64,000 nt of DNA from JAHEME01 sp034435035 (GCA_034435035.1 DAOTXW010000101.1:1-64000); one strand, 5' to 3'. Counted from the first letter of the stretch, positions 50,355 to 59,547 are shown. Translations and numbers: made by a program. The notes: generated from the letters alone by a model not told the origin.

Positions 50355-51413
50355 TCACGGGCTGTCTGCCGGGGGCTCCTCCTTGACAGGCGTTTCCTCA
50401 TGCCGATGGCGGCGGCGTGGGCGGCTCATCCCGGCGATTCCGACCAGAACCATCCCGGCGCCCAGCGCCAGAAAGCCGAGCAGGATCTGCCGGAGGCGGT
50501 GATGAATGCCGGCTGGCAGGCTGAACGCCGGGTGCCTGCTTCCGGGAATGCCGGCCTCCTGCCGGTCTTTGCCGGCGCGGACCTCGCTGACTGCAATGGG
50601 TGTCAGGGTAGGGCGGCGTGTCGGAGTCGGCGGCGGAGCAGCTGTGGCCGTCGGCGCAGGCGTCCCCGGCGGCCTGACGAGGATCGGATTTCCGGCATGG
50701 ATGATCGATCCGTCGGTGAGATGGTTGAGCGCCAGCAGGTCGGGGACCGGCACGCCGTATGCAGCCGCGATATTCCAGATGGCCTGCCCCTCCTGCACCA
50801 CGTGGATGATCGATCCATCTGGATTCGGCGCCACGGTGGCGATCTCGGGAATATCCGGCTCGGCGGGAGCATCGCCTGCCGGCGGCGCGGCGGGCTGCCC
50901 TTCTGATGGGGCCGGAGGGGGGCTGCTGATTCGGGACCCGAACAGCAGCGTGAAGTAGCCGCCGCTGTCGCTATAGGCGACCCCGATCCCAATGTCGCTG
51001 TAGTTGGGGGAGGTCATCCCTGCGTAATGGATCGCGCTGTTCGACCACCACGCGAAAGCGGAATCAGGTGTGGCCAGAGAGCCCCAGTAGATATTCTCCG
51101 AGACGCGCACCGATCCGTAAGTGCCGTAGCCAGCCGCCACTGCCCGATCGGTGGGGCGGGAGCCATCTGCGCCTTCATGGCTGAAGTACCCGACGGAGGC
51201 GCCCCATTGCGAATGAGCCTGCGCGGCGGCCATCAAGGCCGGCTCAGGCGTGTATGGCGGCAGCCCCAGCCCGGCGCGCAGATTGTTGATCAGTTCGAGG
51301 AGCGCCGCGGCGTCACCGGCCTGTGCAGAAGCACCGGACGGCGGTAAGATCGCCCCGATCAGCAGGCAGAGCGCGGCGGCACAGCCAGCAAAACGCAGTG
51401 ATCGGTATCTCAT
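50355..51413 (-). CDS. Secreted CAP/SCP-domain protein with LysM and a C-terminal anchor helix
   Basis: 352 residues: a signal peptide (residues 1-32), a CAP/SCP domain with INNLRAGLGLPP, AQAHSQWGASVGYFSHEG, VSENIYWGS and NSAIHYAGM, a Pro-rich spacer, one LysM (VVQEGQAIWNIAAAYGVPV), a Pro/Thr linker, and a C-terminal hydrophobic helix followed by Arg/His and acidic residues. It is probably anchored at the cell surface and bound to peptidoglycan. The frame stays open far upstream, but that part is antisense to the CCA-enzyme gene. The ATG at 51413 gives a clean signal peptide and sits 7 nt after a -10, with no Shine-Dalgarno. Confidence 0.88.
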   Translation of the reverse strand: MRYRSLRFAGCAAALCLLIGAILPPSGASAQAGDAAALLELINNLRAGLGLPPYTPEPALMAAAQAHSQWGASVGYFSHEGADGSRPTDRAVAAGYGTYGSVRVSENIYWGSLATPDSAFAWWSNSAIHYAGMTSPNYSDIGIGVAYSDSGGYFTLLFGSRISSPPPAPSEGQPAAPPAGDAPAEPDIPEIATVAPNPDGSIIHVVQEGQAIWNIAAAYGVPVPDLLALNHLTDGSIIHAGNPILVRPPGTPAPTATAAPPPTPTRRPTLTPIAVSEVRAGKDRQEAGIPGSRHPAFSLPAGIHHRLRQILLGFLALGAGMVLVGIAGMSRPRRRHRHEETPVKEEPPADSP

Positions 51414-51420
51414 AGGCCCG

Positions 51421-51449
51421 AATTTACCGCGCCCTGGGTGGTATAACAA
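51421..51449 (-). promoter_or_regulatory. Promoter of the CAP/LysM gene, probably leaderless
   Basis: On the minus strand TTGTTA and TAAATT are 17 nt apart. Seven nt separate the -10 from the ATG, which would place the transcript start at the A of the start codon. Confidence 0.55.
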
Positions 51450-51470
51450 CCTGCCCCTGCCCGCGGGTGA

Positions 51471-51499
51471 TTGCCGCTGATCGGGGCATTCGCTACAAT
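51471..51499 (+). promoter_or_regulatory. Promoter of the DHH-CBS-CCA gene, probably leaderless
   Basis: TTGCCG, a 17-nt spacer and TACAAT, then 10 nt to the ATG, with no ribosome site. It is identical in -35, spacing and -10 to the promoter at 4092-4120 and shares the flanking CT after the -35. Confidence 0.65.
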
Positions 51500-51509
51500 C
51501 CGATCGGCT

Positions 51510-54137
51510 ATGGATCTCATTCTCACCCACGAGCACGGCGATTTTGATGCGCTGGCCTCCCAGCTGGCAGCGCATAAGCTCGTGCCTGCGGCTCGCCCCC
51601 TGCTGCCGCACCGGCTCAACCGCAACGTCCGCCGCTACATGCATCTCTATCGCGATGAGCTGCCATTCATTGAGCAGAAGGATCTGCCGCGTGAGCTGGC
51701 ATCCCGGGTGATCGTGGTGGATACCCAGCATGTACCTTCTGTGCGCGGGGTGGGGCCTGGCACCACCGTGGAGATCATTGATCATCATTCCCGGCGTGAG
51801 GCGCTCGATCCGGCGTGGCAGGTCAGCATCGAGCCGGTCGGCGCGACGACCACTGCGCTGGTGGAACGCATCCGGGCGGCTGGCCTGAGCCTTACGCAGG
51901 TCGAGGCGACACTGCTGATGTTGGGCATCTATGAAGATACCGGCTCGCTCAGCTATGGCACTACGACCGCCCGCGACGCCTTCGCGGCTGCCTGGCTGCT
52001 GGAGCAGGGCGCTTCGCTGGATGTGGTGCGCGAGTTCCTGCATCACCCGCTGGCTGAAGAGCAGCGCGTCCTGTACGAGCGGCTGCTGGAAGGAGCATCC
52101 ACCCATCTGATCGAAGGGCATGTCGTCGTCGTCGCGGCGGCCAGCGCGCCGGAGATGGTCGAGGAAGTGGCAACGCTGGCGCACAAGCTGCGTGATCTGT
52201 TCGACCCGGCTGCGCTGTTTGTGCTGGTCGATCTCGGCACGCACATCCAGATGGTGGCGCGCAGCTCCGTGGATGCAATCGATGTAGGGCTGGTGGCTGA
52301 GCAGTTTGGTGGGGGCGGGCACGGACGCGCCGCCGCGGCGCTCCTGAAGGAAGTCACTCTTGCGGAGGCGCAGACCCGCCTGCTGGAGGCGCTGCATCGG
52401 CTGATCCGCCCCAGCCTCTGCGTCAGTGACCTGATGTCGCACGGCGTCCAGACTCTGCCGCCGGGGGCGCTCGCCCGCGAGGCTGCATCCCAGATGCGGC
52501 GCTATGGCTATGAAGGCTTCCCGATCGTCCGCGATGGGCAGATCGCCGGGCTCTTGACCCGCCGTGCCGTCGATCGGGCCATTGATCATGGCCTGACCGG
52601 GATTCGCGTCGATCAGATCATGGAGGCTGGCAGGGTGTCCGTGGCGCCGACCGACTCGGTTGCTATGCTTCAGCAGGTGATGATGGCAACAGGCTGGGGG
52701 CAGATTCCTGTGGTTGACGCGGACGGGCAGATCCTGGGCGTCGTGACCCGCACCGATTTGATCAAACACCTCGGCCACAATGGGGCGTTGCCGTCGCGCC
52801 AGCCGGAGATCGTGCGTCGCATTGAGGCGGCCCTTTCCGCTCCTCTGCTGGCCGTGGTGCGCGAGGTGGGCCGGATTGCTGACGAGCTTGGCCTCAACCT
52901 CTATGTGGTTGGTGGCGTGGTTCGCGATCTTCTCCTCGATCAGCCCATCGGCGACATGGATTTTGTGGTAGAAGGCGATGCGATCGCCCTGACTGCCCGG
53001 GTGTGCCGCGCCCTGGGCGGGGAGATGCGCTCGCACAGGCGCTTCGGCACCGGGAAGTGGCTGCTCGGGGCGTCTGTCTGGCAGCAGATCGGCTCCACGC
53101 TTGGTGTGCCCGTGCCAGATCCGGTGTCCCTGCCCACCCACATCGACTTCATCAGCGCACGGACAGAGTTCTACCGGGCGCCTACGGCGCTGCCGGAGGT
53201 GGAGCAATCCAGCATCAAACTCGATCTGCACCGGCGCGATTTTACGATCAACACCCTGGCGATCCGTCTCAACCCGGGCCGCTTCGGGCAGTTACTGGAT
53301 TTCTATGGCGGCGAGGCCGACTTGCGCGAGGGCCGGATCCGCGTGCTGCACAGCCTGAGCTTTGTGGACGATCCGACCCGTATCCTGCGCGCAGTCAGGC
53401 TGGAGCAGCGGCTTGGCTTCCGGATCGAGCCGCGCACTGCCGAGCTGATCACCCAAGCGCTTCCCCTGTTGGATCGAGTCAGCGGCGACCGCATCCGTCA
53501 CGAAATCGAGTTGATACTTGATGAGACGCGGCCGGAAGATTCTTTCTGTCGCCTGAGCGCACTCGGGGCGCTGGCCACACTGCACCCGGACCTCTACTGC
53601 GAATCGTGGACGTCCGAAGCATTTGCCCGGCTGCGGCAGGCAGTGGCCGAGCCGCTGTGGCCGGAGATCGGGCCGGGCTTCGATACGGCTGTCTCCTACT
53701 TTGCGCTGCTTACCTATCATCTGAGCGAACCGGCGCTGCGCCATGTATGCACCCGTCTGAAGGTGCGCGCCCGCACGGTCGAAGACCTGGAGCGCCTTCA
53801 GCACATTCGGGGATCGCTGAGCAAGCTGGATGAGTCGTGCCTGCCCAGCCTCATCGACCGCCTGCTCAGCGGCGTGAGCGATCGCATCCTGCTGGCGGCC
53901 TGGGCGGCAGCCTCCACTGATGTGGCCCGCCGCCAGATCGTCGATTTTGCCTGCCGCATCCGCCATATACAGCCCGTGACGGACGGCACAGCGCTGATTG
54001 CCCGCGGGCTGCAGCCCGGCCCGATGTTCAAGCGCATTCTGCAGGACCTGCGAGCTGCCTGGCTGGATGGCGCCGTCCAGACGCCTGCCGAGGAGGAGAC
54101 TCACCTGCAGAGGCTCCTGATGGAGGATGCTCAGTGA
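51510..54137 (+). CDS. DHH-CBS-CBS-tRNA nucleotidyltransferase fusion
   Basis: 875 residues. The N-terminal DHH phosphoesterase domain has THEHGDFDALASQ, VVDTQ and EIIDHHSRRE, closing with the DHHA1 motif FGGGGHGRAAA near residue 270. Two CBS domains follow (about 300-425). The rest is a class II CCA-adding/poly(A) polymerase head with VVGGVVRDLLLDQPIGDMDF (GG...DxD), HRRDFTINTLA and FVDDPTRILRAVR, and a helical tail. It repairs or completes tRNA 3' ends, and the DHH part may degrade oligonucleotides. CC- versus A-adding specificity cannot be told. An in-frame TTG at 51471 is rejected because it lies in the -35. Confidence 0.93.
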   Translation: MDLILTHEHGDFDALASQLAAHKLVPAARPLLPHRLNRNVRRYMHLYRDELPFIEQKDLPRELASRVIVVDTQHVPSVRGVGPGTTVEIIDHHSRREALDPAWQVSIEPVGATTTALVERIRAAGLSLTQVEATLLMLGIYEDTGSLSYGTTTARDAFAAAWLLEQGASLDVVREFLHHPLAEEQRVLYERLLEGASTHLIEGHVVVVAAASAPEMVEEVATLAHKLRDLFDPAALFVLVDLGTHIQMVARSSVDAIDVGLVAEQFGGGGHGRAAAALLKEVTLAEAQTRLLEALHRLIRPSLCVSDLMSHGVQTLPPGALAREAASQMRRYGYEGFPIVRDGQIAGLLTRRAVDRAIDHGLTGIRVDQIMEAGRVSVAPTDSVAMLQQVMMATGWGQIPVVDADGQILGVVTRTDLIKHLGHNGALPSRQPEIVRRIEAALSAPLLAVVREVGRIADELGLNLYVVGGVVRDLLLDQPIGDMDFVVEGDAIALTARVCRALGGEMRSHRRFGTGKWLLGASVWQQIGSTLGVPVPDPVSLPTHIDFISARTEFYRAPTALPEVEQSSIKLDLHRRDFTINTLAIRLNPGRFGQLLDFYGGEADLREGRIRVLHSLSFVDDPTRILRAVRLEQRLGFRIEPRTAELITQALPLLDRVSGDRIRHEIELILDETRPEDSFCRLSALGALATLHPDLYCESWTSEAFARLRQAVAEPLWPEIGPGFDTAVSYFALLTYHLSEPALRHVCTRLKVRARTVEDLERLQHIRGSLSKLDESCLPSLIDRLLSGVSDRILLAAWAAASTDVARRQIVDFACRIRHIQPVTDGTALIARGLQPGPMFKRILQDLRAAWLDGAVQTPAEEETHLQRLLMEDAQ

Positions 54138-55837
54138 CTCATCGCTGTGCCGGTCGTGTGCTCGCGGCAGTTGCCCTGCTGGGGCTGGCTGCCTGCGGGA
54201 CGCTGGTGCGCCCGATCCTGCCGACGTCCACTGCCTTGCCGGTTACGTCGACGCAGGTGGCTGCCGCGCAGCCCTCGCCCACTGCGACGGTCTCGTCGGC
54301 CCCTTTACCCTCGCCGCAACCCACCGCCACGCCGCAGCCCTCACCCACGCCATCTGCGGCGTGGCTGCCCGGTGAGGTACGTGTTTACCCGGGCCCCATC
54401 CACTACGCCGGCGATCTGCTGACCTTTGAGATCCCGGTTGAGAACCTCGATCGTCTGCCGGAAGGCGCGGCTCCCCGCGTGCTGCTCGATGGAGAATCGC
54501 TCGATGTGCAGCCGTTCCCGGTGGACAGCCCGCTGCGGGAGACCGTGATGGTCTTCCGGTGGGCCTGGGATACCACCGGCCAGGAGGGCATCCGGCATCT
54601 GGTCGCTGCCATTCCTCAGCCGGACGGGACACAGCAGGAGGTCGAGTTCTACGTGGAAATTCGGCCAGCCAGCGAAAGACCGCGTTTTGAGTCCGAGGCA
54701 GAGTGGCAGCAGATTCGCATCCCGTGCTGCCGGATAGATTATGTGAGCCACACGGCGGCGGCGCGGGACATCGATACCATCGCCGAGCGTACCAGCGACA
54801 GCGTCAGGGCGGTCGAAGCGCGCTTCGGCATGGACTTCCCTGAGGTGTTCCCGGTGGTGCTCATCGATAACATCTGGGGCAACGGCGCGTTTGCCGCCGA
54901 CCAGATCGTCGCCAGTTACGTCGATCGCGCCTATGTCAGCCTGGACCTGGATAGCGTGCTGCGCCATGAAGCGACCCACTACGCGGCACGCCGGTTCGGA
55001 GAAGAAGCGCCGACAATCCTGGTCGAAGGAATCGCGGTTTATGTAGCCGGCGGGCACTATAAGCCGGAGCCAATCCCGGCGCGGGCGGCAGCCCTGCTGC
55101 CGCTCGAGCTGTATGTTCCACTGGCGAACCTGGCGGACAACTTCCGCGCTCACCAGCATGAAGTCGCATACCTGGAAGCAGCGGGCCTGATCGCTTACCT
55201 GGTCGAAGAGTATGGCTGGCTGGACTTCCTGACTCTGTACGGGCAGGATGATATCGCCGGCAGCCCTTCCGAATGGCTGGATGAAGCCCTCCGCCGGGTG
55301 TATGGTGTCGGGCTGGACGCGGTCGAGGAAGGGTATCTGGCCTGGCTGGAGCAGCAGCCAGCTGACACGCAAGTTGATGATCTCCGCCTGACCATCTCGC
55401 TGTTTGAGACGATCCGCCGCTACCAGGATGCCTATGCGCCGTATCAGGAGTCGCTGCCGCCGCTGGAAGCAGCTCTTGAGCGCGGCATTAGTGCGGAGTT
55501 CGTCCGGGAGCCCACCAGCCCGGAGAATCTGGCACTGGAAACGCTTCTGATCGCGGTGCGGGTGTCTTTGCAGGAGGGGCGCACATTCACTGCCGAAGAG
55601 CTCCTGAGGGTGATCAATGCCACCCTCAACGATGGAAACTTCACCCGCGAACCCGTGGCGGACTTCGTTGCGATTTCTGCCAGCCTGCTGGAGGCAGGAT
55701 GGGAGGTGCAACAGATCGACCTGGAGCAGGATCGGGCTGTGGTGCGGGCCATCCACTACCGCCGCTGGCCGCAGTTGGAGACCCTGGTGCTTGAACGGCT
55801 CGGCGGGCGCTGGCAGCCTGTGGTGGTGAGCCGGTGA
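54134..55837 (+). CDS. Lipoprotein with HExxH metallopeptidase domain (peptidase MA-like)
   Basis: A 567-residue exported lipoprotein: lipobox LLGLAACG near residue 21, a Pro/Thr/Ser-rich stretch to about residue 75, a beta-sandwich-like part, then a gluzincin-type zinc peptidase domain. The latter has LRHEATHYAARRFG (HExxH) near residue 275 and the third ligand in ILVEGIAVYVAG about 20 residues later. This is the pattern of peptidase MA-like proteins. Substrate unknown. The start overlaps the CCA-enzyme stop by four bases (ATGA), so a tRNA enzyme and a secreted peptidase share a transcript. Confidence 0.87.
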   Translation: MTHRCAGRVLAAVALLGLAACGTLVRPILPTSTALPVTSTQVAAAQPSPTATVSSAPLPSPQPTATPQPSPTPSAAWLPGEVRVYPGPIHYAGDLLTFEIPVENLDRLPEGAAPRVLLDGESLDVQPFPVDSPLRETVMVFRWAWDTTGQEGIRHLVAAIPQPDGTQQEVEFYVEIRPASERPRFESEAEWQQIRIPCCRIDYVSHTAAARDIDTIAERTSDSVRAVEARFGMDFPEVFPVVLIDNIWGNGAFAADQIVASYVDRAYVSLDLDSVLRHEATHYAARRFGEEAPTILVEGIAVYVAGGHYKPEPIPARAAALLPLELYVPLANLADNFRAHQHEVAYLEAAGLIAYLVEEYGWLDFLTLYGQDDIAGSPSEWLDEALRRVYGVGLDAVEEGYLAWLEQQPADTQVDDLRLTISLFETIRRYQDAYAPYQESLPPLEAALERGISAEFVREPTSPENLALETLLIAVRVSLQEGRTFTAEELLRVINATLNDGNFTREPVADFVAISASLLEAGWEVQQIDLEQDRAVVRAIHYRRWPQLETLVLERLGGRWQPVVVSR

Positions 55838-55967
55838 GCCGCTCGAACGTATGGACTCCGATGCGTGGTATGTGTTTGAAAAATGAGCCGGTGAACGCAA
55901 CAATCTGTGCAGGTGTGTCCGCCGCCCTGATCCCGGATGTTGCTGGCGGCTGGCGAAGGATTTGCCG

Positions 55968-57032
55968 GTGACCAGCCTGCATCGCTGGTTCCTAAGCGAG
56001 TACGCGAGGCTTGAAGAAGCAGGGAAGGGCCGGCTGGCCGCTGCCTTTGAGGACATGCGCGCAGCGGTGTTTCAGCCGGATCCGGGCCGTGCGCTGGCCG
56101 CTCTGCCGGAACTCCGTCGGCTGGCGGACCGCCTGCGCGAACCAACCTGGCGGGCGGCGGTGGATTATTATGACGGCGCCGTCGCGATCGGCTGGTGCGG
56201 GGATCTTGTCCGCGGCATGGCCGCCCTGACAGCCGGGCTGGCCTCGGCGGCCCATGCGCCGGACCGGGGATCGGTTCTGTCTCTGTTTCTGCAGGAGGCT
56301 CTGCTTGGTGCCTGGCTGTCGGTGGATTCGCCCGGCTATGCCCCGGCGGTCAGGGATGCAGCATCTGCCGCGCTGGCGGCCTCGCCACCCGAAGACATCC
56401 AGGCGCGAATGACCGTTGTCTGCGCTCTGGCAGAGGCCGCCATCGATCCGACGCAGGCGCCGCGTTCGCGTCAGCACATCGAATCGGCGCTGCTGGCGCT
56501 CGACTGGCCGGAGCCTTATCGGCTGCGGATGCAGGGTGCGGCGCTGATCCTGGACGGTCGCCCTGCCGATGGATGCGCGGTGCTGCTGGAGGCGGCTGCC
56601 GGGCTGGATGCGTTGGGCTGTGCGATAGACTCCGATGAGGCGCGCTTGCAGGCAGCTGCCGGTTATCTCGGCTGGCAGCCTGAGACGGCTCTGGATCTCG
56701 CCTGCGGCATGCTGCCCCGCACCGTGCGCTCTATCAACCGCGCGCACGATGGTACCGCGCATGGGTTGGTGGGCCAGGCTCTGCTGGCCTGCGGCGCCCC
56801 GGCGCAGGCCATCCCGTGGCTGGGGTCCGCGTTGAAACGCCTGGCGGGGCTTGGCTGGGCCCGGCTGGAAGCTGAGCTGGCGCTGGCGGTGGCAGGCGCC
56901 ACGGCGCTGGCGTCCCCGGCGGATCTGCCGGAGGCGCTCCAGGCCGCGCGTGAGCGAATCGATGGGCTGCGTTCGAAGGATCTGGTGCCTGCTCTACTGA
57001 TACTTTCAGAGGGCCAGGGGGATGCTGGATGA
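55968..57032 (+). CDS. TPR-like helical repeat protein, paralogue A
   Basis: A 354-residue all-helical, Ala/Leu-rich soluble protein built like a degenerate tetratricopeptide array. I recognise no named family. It is paralogous to the next gene: SVDSPGYAPAV here corresponds to KVDEVGYAPDV there, and the C-terminal IDGLRSKDLVPAL to VSRLRSIDLVARL. The GTG at 55968 is chosen because AAGGA lies 8 nt upstream. A TTG two codons earlier is too close to the ribosome site. The gene overlaps its paralogue by four bases (ATGA). Confidence 0.75.
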   Translation: MTSLHRWFLSEYARLEEAGKGRLAAAFEDMRAAVFQPDPGRALAALPELRRLADRLREPTWRAAVDYYDGAVAIGWCGDLVRGMAALTAGLASAAHAPDRGSVLSLFLQEALLGAWLSVDSPGYAPAVRDAASAALAASPPEDIQARMTVVCALAEAAIDPTQAPRSRQHIESALLALDWPEPYRLRMQGAALILDGRPADGCAVLLEAAAGLDALGCAIDSDEARLQAAAGYLGWQPETALDLACGMLPRTVRSINRAHDGTAHGLVGQALLACGAPAQAIPWLGSALKRLAGLGWARLEAELALAVAGATALASPADLPEALQAARERIDGLRSKDLVPALLILSEGQGDAG

Positions 57033-58108
57033 CCGGTCTTGACCAGTGGTGCAGCGCCCAGCGCGATCATCTCGACCCTGCGCTGTGGGTTGAACTGTGC
57101 ATGCGGGCAGCTCAGGTGGACGCCCTCATCAGTGAGGAGTCCTTCGCAGCAGCCCGGGCAGCCCTGCCGGATCTCTACGATCTGACCGACCGGCACGATC
57201 TGCCTGCCTGGCGGGTTCTGGCGCAGCTGATGGAGAGCGCCCTGCGCCTGGCATCGGATGGCCACCTCAACCGGGCGCTGGATCTGGCGGTGATGGCGCT
57301 GACCGCGGCTGAACAGCTTCATCCAGTGCATCACCATGCTCTGCGGATGGGCGCGCGGCTGAACGCCATTCGATGCTGGCTGAAGGTGGACGAGGTCGGC
57401 TACGCGCCGGACGTGTTGGCTATCTCGCGCCAGTTGCTGCAGGAAGATCCCGCCAGTGACTGGGCCTACTGGTTCAAGGCTTCGATCGCCTGGGCACTGT
57501 GGGCGCTCAGGCGCCGCGAAGAAGCGGCGCCCCTGCTGACGCAGATGCTGGCTGACCTGCCGCAAGTGGCTGATCGCGCTGATCTGATCGAGGGGCGGGC
57601 CTACATCGCCTATCGGCTGGGTCGGCTCGGGGAATCGGCAGCGCTTTATGAGGAAGCCGCGGGCCTGTTCGATCAGCAGGGACTTCGCTACAGTGTGGCC
57701 CGCTGTCAGCTGAACCGGGCGCTGTGTCTGCATGAGGCCAGCCGGCATGTCGATGCCATTGCCCTGATCGCCAATATGATGCCCCGCATCCAGGGGCTGG
57801 GGTCAGCTCACTATTCCGGGCTGGCGCACTGCTTCCGGGGGCGGGCAGCGCTGGCCCTCGGTGACTTCTCGCAGGCTGTGGAGAACCTGGAGCAGGCGAT
57901 CGATCTATACCGGGGCAGAGGCTGGCTGCGCGACGAAGCTCAGCTACACATCGATCGGCTGGAGGCGATGCGGGGTTTGCCCAGCAGCCCGGGCTGGGGG
58001 CAGGCAGTGCAGGCCGCCCATGATGCCGTCTCCCGGCTGCGCTCTATCGATCTGGTGGCCCGCCTCGAGGCAGCGTGCAACGGGGGCCGCTGGCCTACTG
58101 GCCGCTGA
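57029..58108 (+). CDS. TPR-like helical repeat protein, paralogue B
   Basis: A 359-residue helical repeat protein with clearer TPR units than its upstream paralogue (for example AYRLGRLGESAALYEEAAGLF and HCFRGRAALALGDFSQAVEN, written here as separate helices). TPR arrays scaffold protein complexes, but no partner is known. Its last 14 nt overlap the 3' end of the convergent FHA gene, so the two transcripts are complementary at their ends. Tandem duplication is the likely origin. Confidence 0.78.
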   Translation: MTGLDQWCSAQRDHLDPALWVELCMRAAQVDALISEESFAAARAALPDLYDLTDRHDLPAWRVLAQLMESALRLASDGHLNRALDLAVMALTAAEQLHPVHHHALRMGARLNAIRCWLKVDEVGYAPDVLAISRQLLQEDPASDWAYWFKASIAWALWALRRREEAAPLLTQMLADLPQVADRADLIEGRAYIAYRLGRLGESAALYEEAAGLFDQQGLRYSVARCQLNRALCLHEASRHVDAIALIANMMPRIQGLGSAHYSGLAHCFRGRAALALGDFSQAVENLEQAIDLYRGRGWLRDEAQLHIDRLEAMRGLPSSPGWGQAVQAAHDAVSRLRSIDLVARLEAACNGGRWPTGR

Positions 58109-58676
58109 GTGGTGTCTGCACCACGTAGAGGACCATCATCAGGTTGCCCACGCGAATCAGGTCTTCGTTCGCCAGCCGGGTGGCGATTCCCCGGCCCAGC
58201 CGCGCCCCGTTAACCAGCGTCCCGTTGGTGCTGCCCTGATCGATAGCATATAAATGGCTGCGGGTAGGGCGCAGCATGAGATGCTCCCGGGAGACGCCCA
58301 TCTGCTGGGCGTTATAGGGATCGAGATTCAGGATGATATGGCCTGGGCGGCTCTGGCCGCGCCCCAGAATGACGTCGCCATACAGATCCAACCCCAGTAC
58401 CATCCGCTTGTCCTCGTCAATCATCTCCAGCACAATTCGCCAGGGTTCTGCAAGCAGCAGTGTGTCGCCCGGCTCAGGCTGATAGGGCAGCGGGTAGAAT
58501 GTCAGATCATGATCCTGACGTGTCTGGAAGCCGAACGGAATATGCGTCGCCATAAATCGGTTATAGATTGCCCCAATTGAGGCTTCAATGTCGAACTGTG
58601 AGACGACCGCTGTCTCATCCGCAGGCGGCGGAGCCTTGTTGTCTGCGTCGCTGGCTTGTTGGTCTTCGTCGGCCAT
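58095..58676 (-). CDS. FHA-domain protein
   Basis: A 193-residue cytoplasmic protein. The first 60 residues are acidic and disordered-looking. The C-terminal part is a forkhead-associated domain that binds phosphothreonine peptides, with VILGRGQ, MGVSREHLMLRP (Ser-Arg-x-His) and IDQGSTNGTLVNG intact. The start is the ATG with GAGGA 9 nt upstream, not the earlier in-frame codon. FHA proteins usually serve Ser/Thr kinases. The only kinase-like protein in the window is catalytically broken. Confidence 0.9.
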   Translation of the reverse strand: MADEDQQASDADNKAPPPADETAVVSQFDIEASIGAIYNRFMATHIPFGFQTRQDHDLTFYPLPYQPEPGDTLLLAEPWRIVLEMIDEDKRMVLGLDLYGDVILGRGQSRPGHIILNLDPYNAQQMGVSREHLMLRPTRSHLYAIDQGSTNGTLVNGARLGRGIATRLANEDLIRVGNLMMVLYVVQTPLSGQ

Positions 58677-58704
58677 AATCGGATCCTCTGCGCTCTGCTG
58701 GATA

Positions 58705-58944
58705 TTAGGCTTTGCCCTCGCCGATCTCACGGGCGGCGTGCTGCTTCAACACGGCCATCACCTTCTTGGCCTCAAACTTGCGCTGCGGCCAGATCGTCAC
58801 TCGGGTGGGGCCGTGGGGGTTCATGTCGAGCTGTTCGATCTTGATGTCATGGCGTGGCGTGATGTCTTCGCTCACGATTTGGTGAACGGCTCGCAGCGCT
58901 GCGGCCTGGTCGTCAAAGATCGCCGTGATGGTTTTTGGGATCAT
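58705..58944 (-). CDS. Small alpha-beta protein, ferredoxin-like fold suspected
   Basis: A 79-residue protein beginning MIPKTITAIFDDQAAALRAV. The order strand, helix, strand, strand, helix and the N-terminal F-D-D followed by a helix resemble the general-stress/YflT-type and related small domains. The match is by shape only. The ATG has GAGGGCAGG 6 nt upstream. It lies 28 nt upstream of the FHA gene on the same strand, and the two are likely one operon. Confidence 0.65.
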   Translation of the reverse strand: MIPKTITAIFDDQAAALRAVHQIVSEDITPRHDIKIEQLDMNPHGPTRVTIWPQRKFEAKKVMAVLKQHAAREIGEGKA

Positions 58945-59031
58945 ACCTGCCCTCACCGATGTGCTGTCTCGTCTCTGTCTAATCATACCGCAAACCGCAA
59001 AACCCGGCGCGGTTCCCTCCGGCCGGGCAAA

Positions 59032-59060
59032 TTGGGTATTACGGGTAGTATCAGTATAAT
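59032..59060 (+). promoter_or_regulatory. Promoter of the cupredoxin gene
   Basis: TTGGGT, a 17-nt spacer and a perfect TATAAT, 85 nt upstream of the cupredoxin ATG. Confidence 0.6.
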
Positions 59061-59145
59061 GGTGCCGGCCTGCAGGCAAACGCGGCTGGGCGCGGATCGC
59101 AGGCGTAACGTCCGCCTTATTAAGTTTCCCTGGATAGGAGGGGAT

Positions 59146-59547
59146 ATGTCTCACAGAGGCGTTCTGTTCGTGTTGACGGTCGGAGTGGCGGGCCTGATGC
59201 TGGCCTCGTGCGGCCCGCGCACCGCGACGCTTGAGGTTGAGATGACAGATTACCACTTCACACCGGATTCGTGGGAAGTCCCGGCAGGCAGCGAGGTGAC
59301 CATCACGATGACCAACAATGGCACACTCGAACATGAATGGGTCATCATGAAGAAAGGTACCGAGGCGACGGCTCCCTTTGACGATGATGACGAGCCCAAC
59401 GTATTCTGGGAGGGAGAGGTAGAACCCGGCGAGAGTGAAACCTTTACCTTCACGGCTCCAACTGAAGAGGGAGAGTATCAGGTGGTCTGCGGCGTGCCGC
59501 CGCACCTTGAAGAGGGGATGATTGGTACCCTGCTGGTAACTCGTTAG
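59146..59547 (+). CDS. Cupredoxin-domain lipoprotein
   Basis: A 133-residue exported copper protein with the lipobox LMLASCG near residue 22. The cupredoxin beta-sandwich carries an apparent type 1 copper set: His in TLEHEWVI, Cys in YQVVCGVPPHLEEGM, with the following His and Met at the expected short spacings. It probably carries electrons at the outer membrane face, or binds copper. TAGGAGGGG directly upstream is a strong ribosome site. The surrounding genes are not oxidases, so the redox partner is unknown. Confidence 0.87.
   Translation: MSHRGVLFVLTVGVAGLMLASCGPRTATLEVEMTDYHFTPDSWEVPAGSEVTITMTNNGTLEHEWVIMKKGTEATAPFDDDDEPNVFWEGEVEPGESETFTFTAPTEEGEYQVVCGVPPHLEEGMIGTLLVTR

Noticed and set aside
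51414..53231. A long minus-strand extension that would make the CAP/LysM protein 958 residues
   Set aside because: It is antisense to the DHH-CBS-CCA gene, its translation is low-complexity and unlike any domain, and a clean signal peptide and promoter mark the real start at 51413.
54341..56056. A 571-codon minus-strand frame
   Set aside because: Antisense to the peptidase lipoprotein, which has a lipobox and HExxH on the plus strand.
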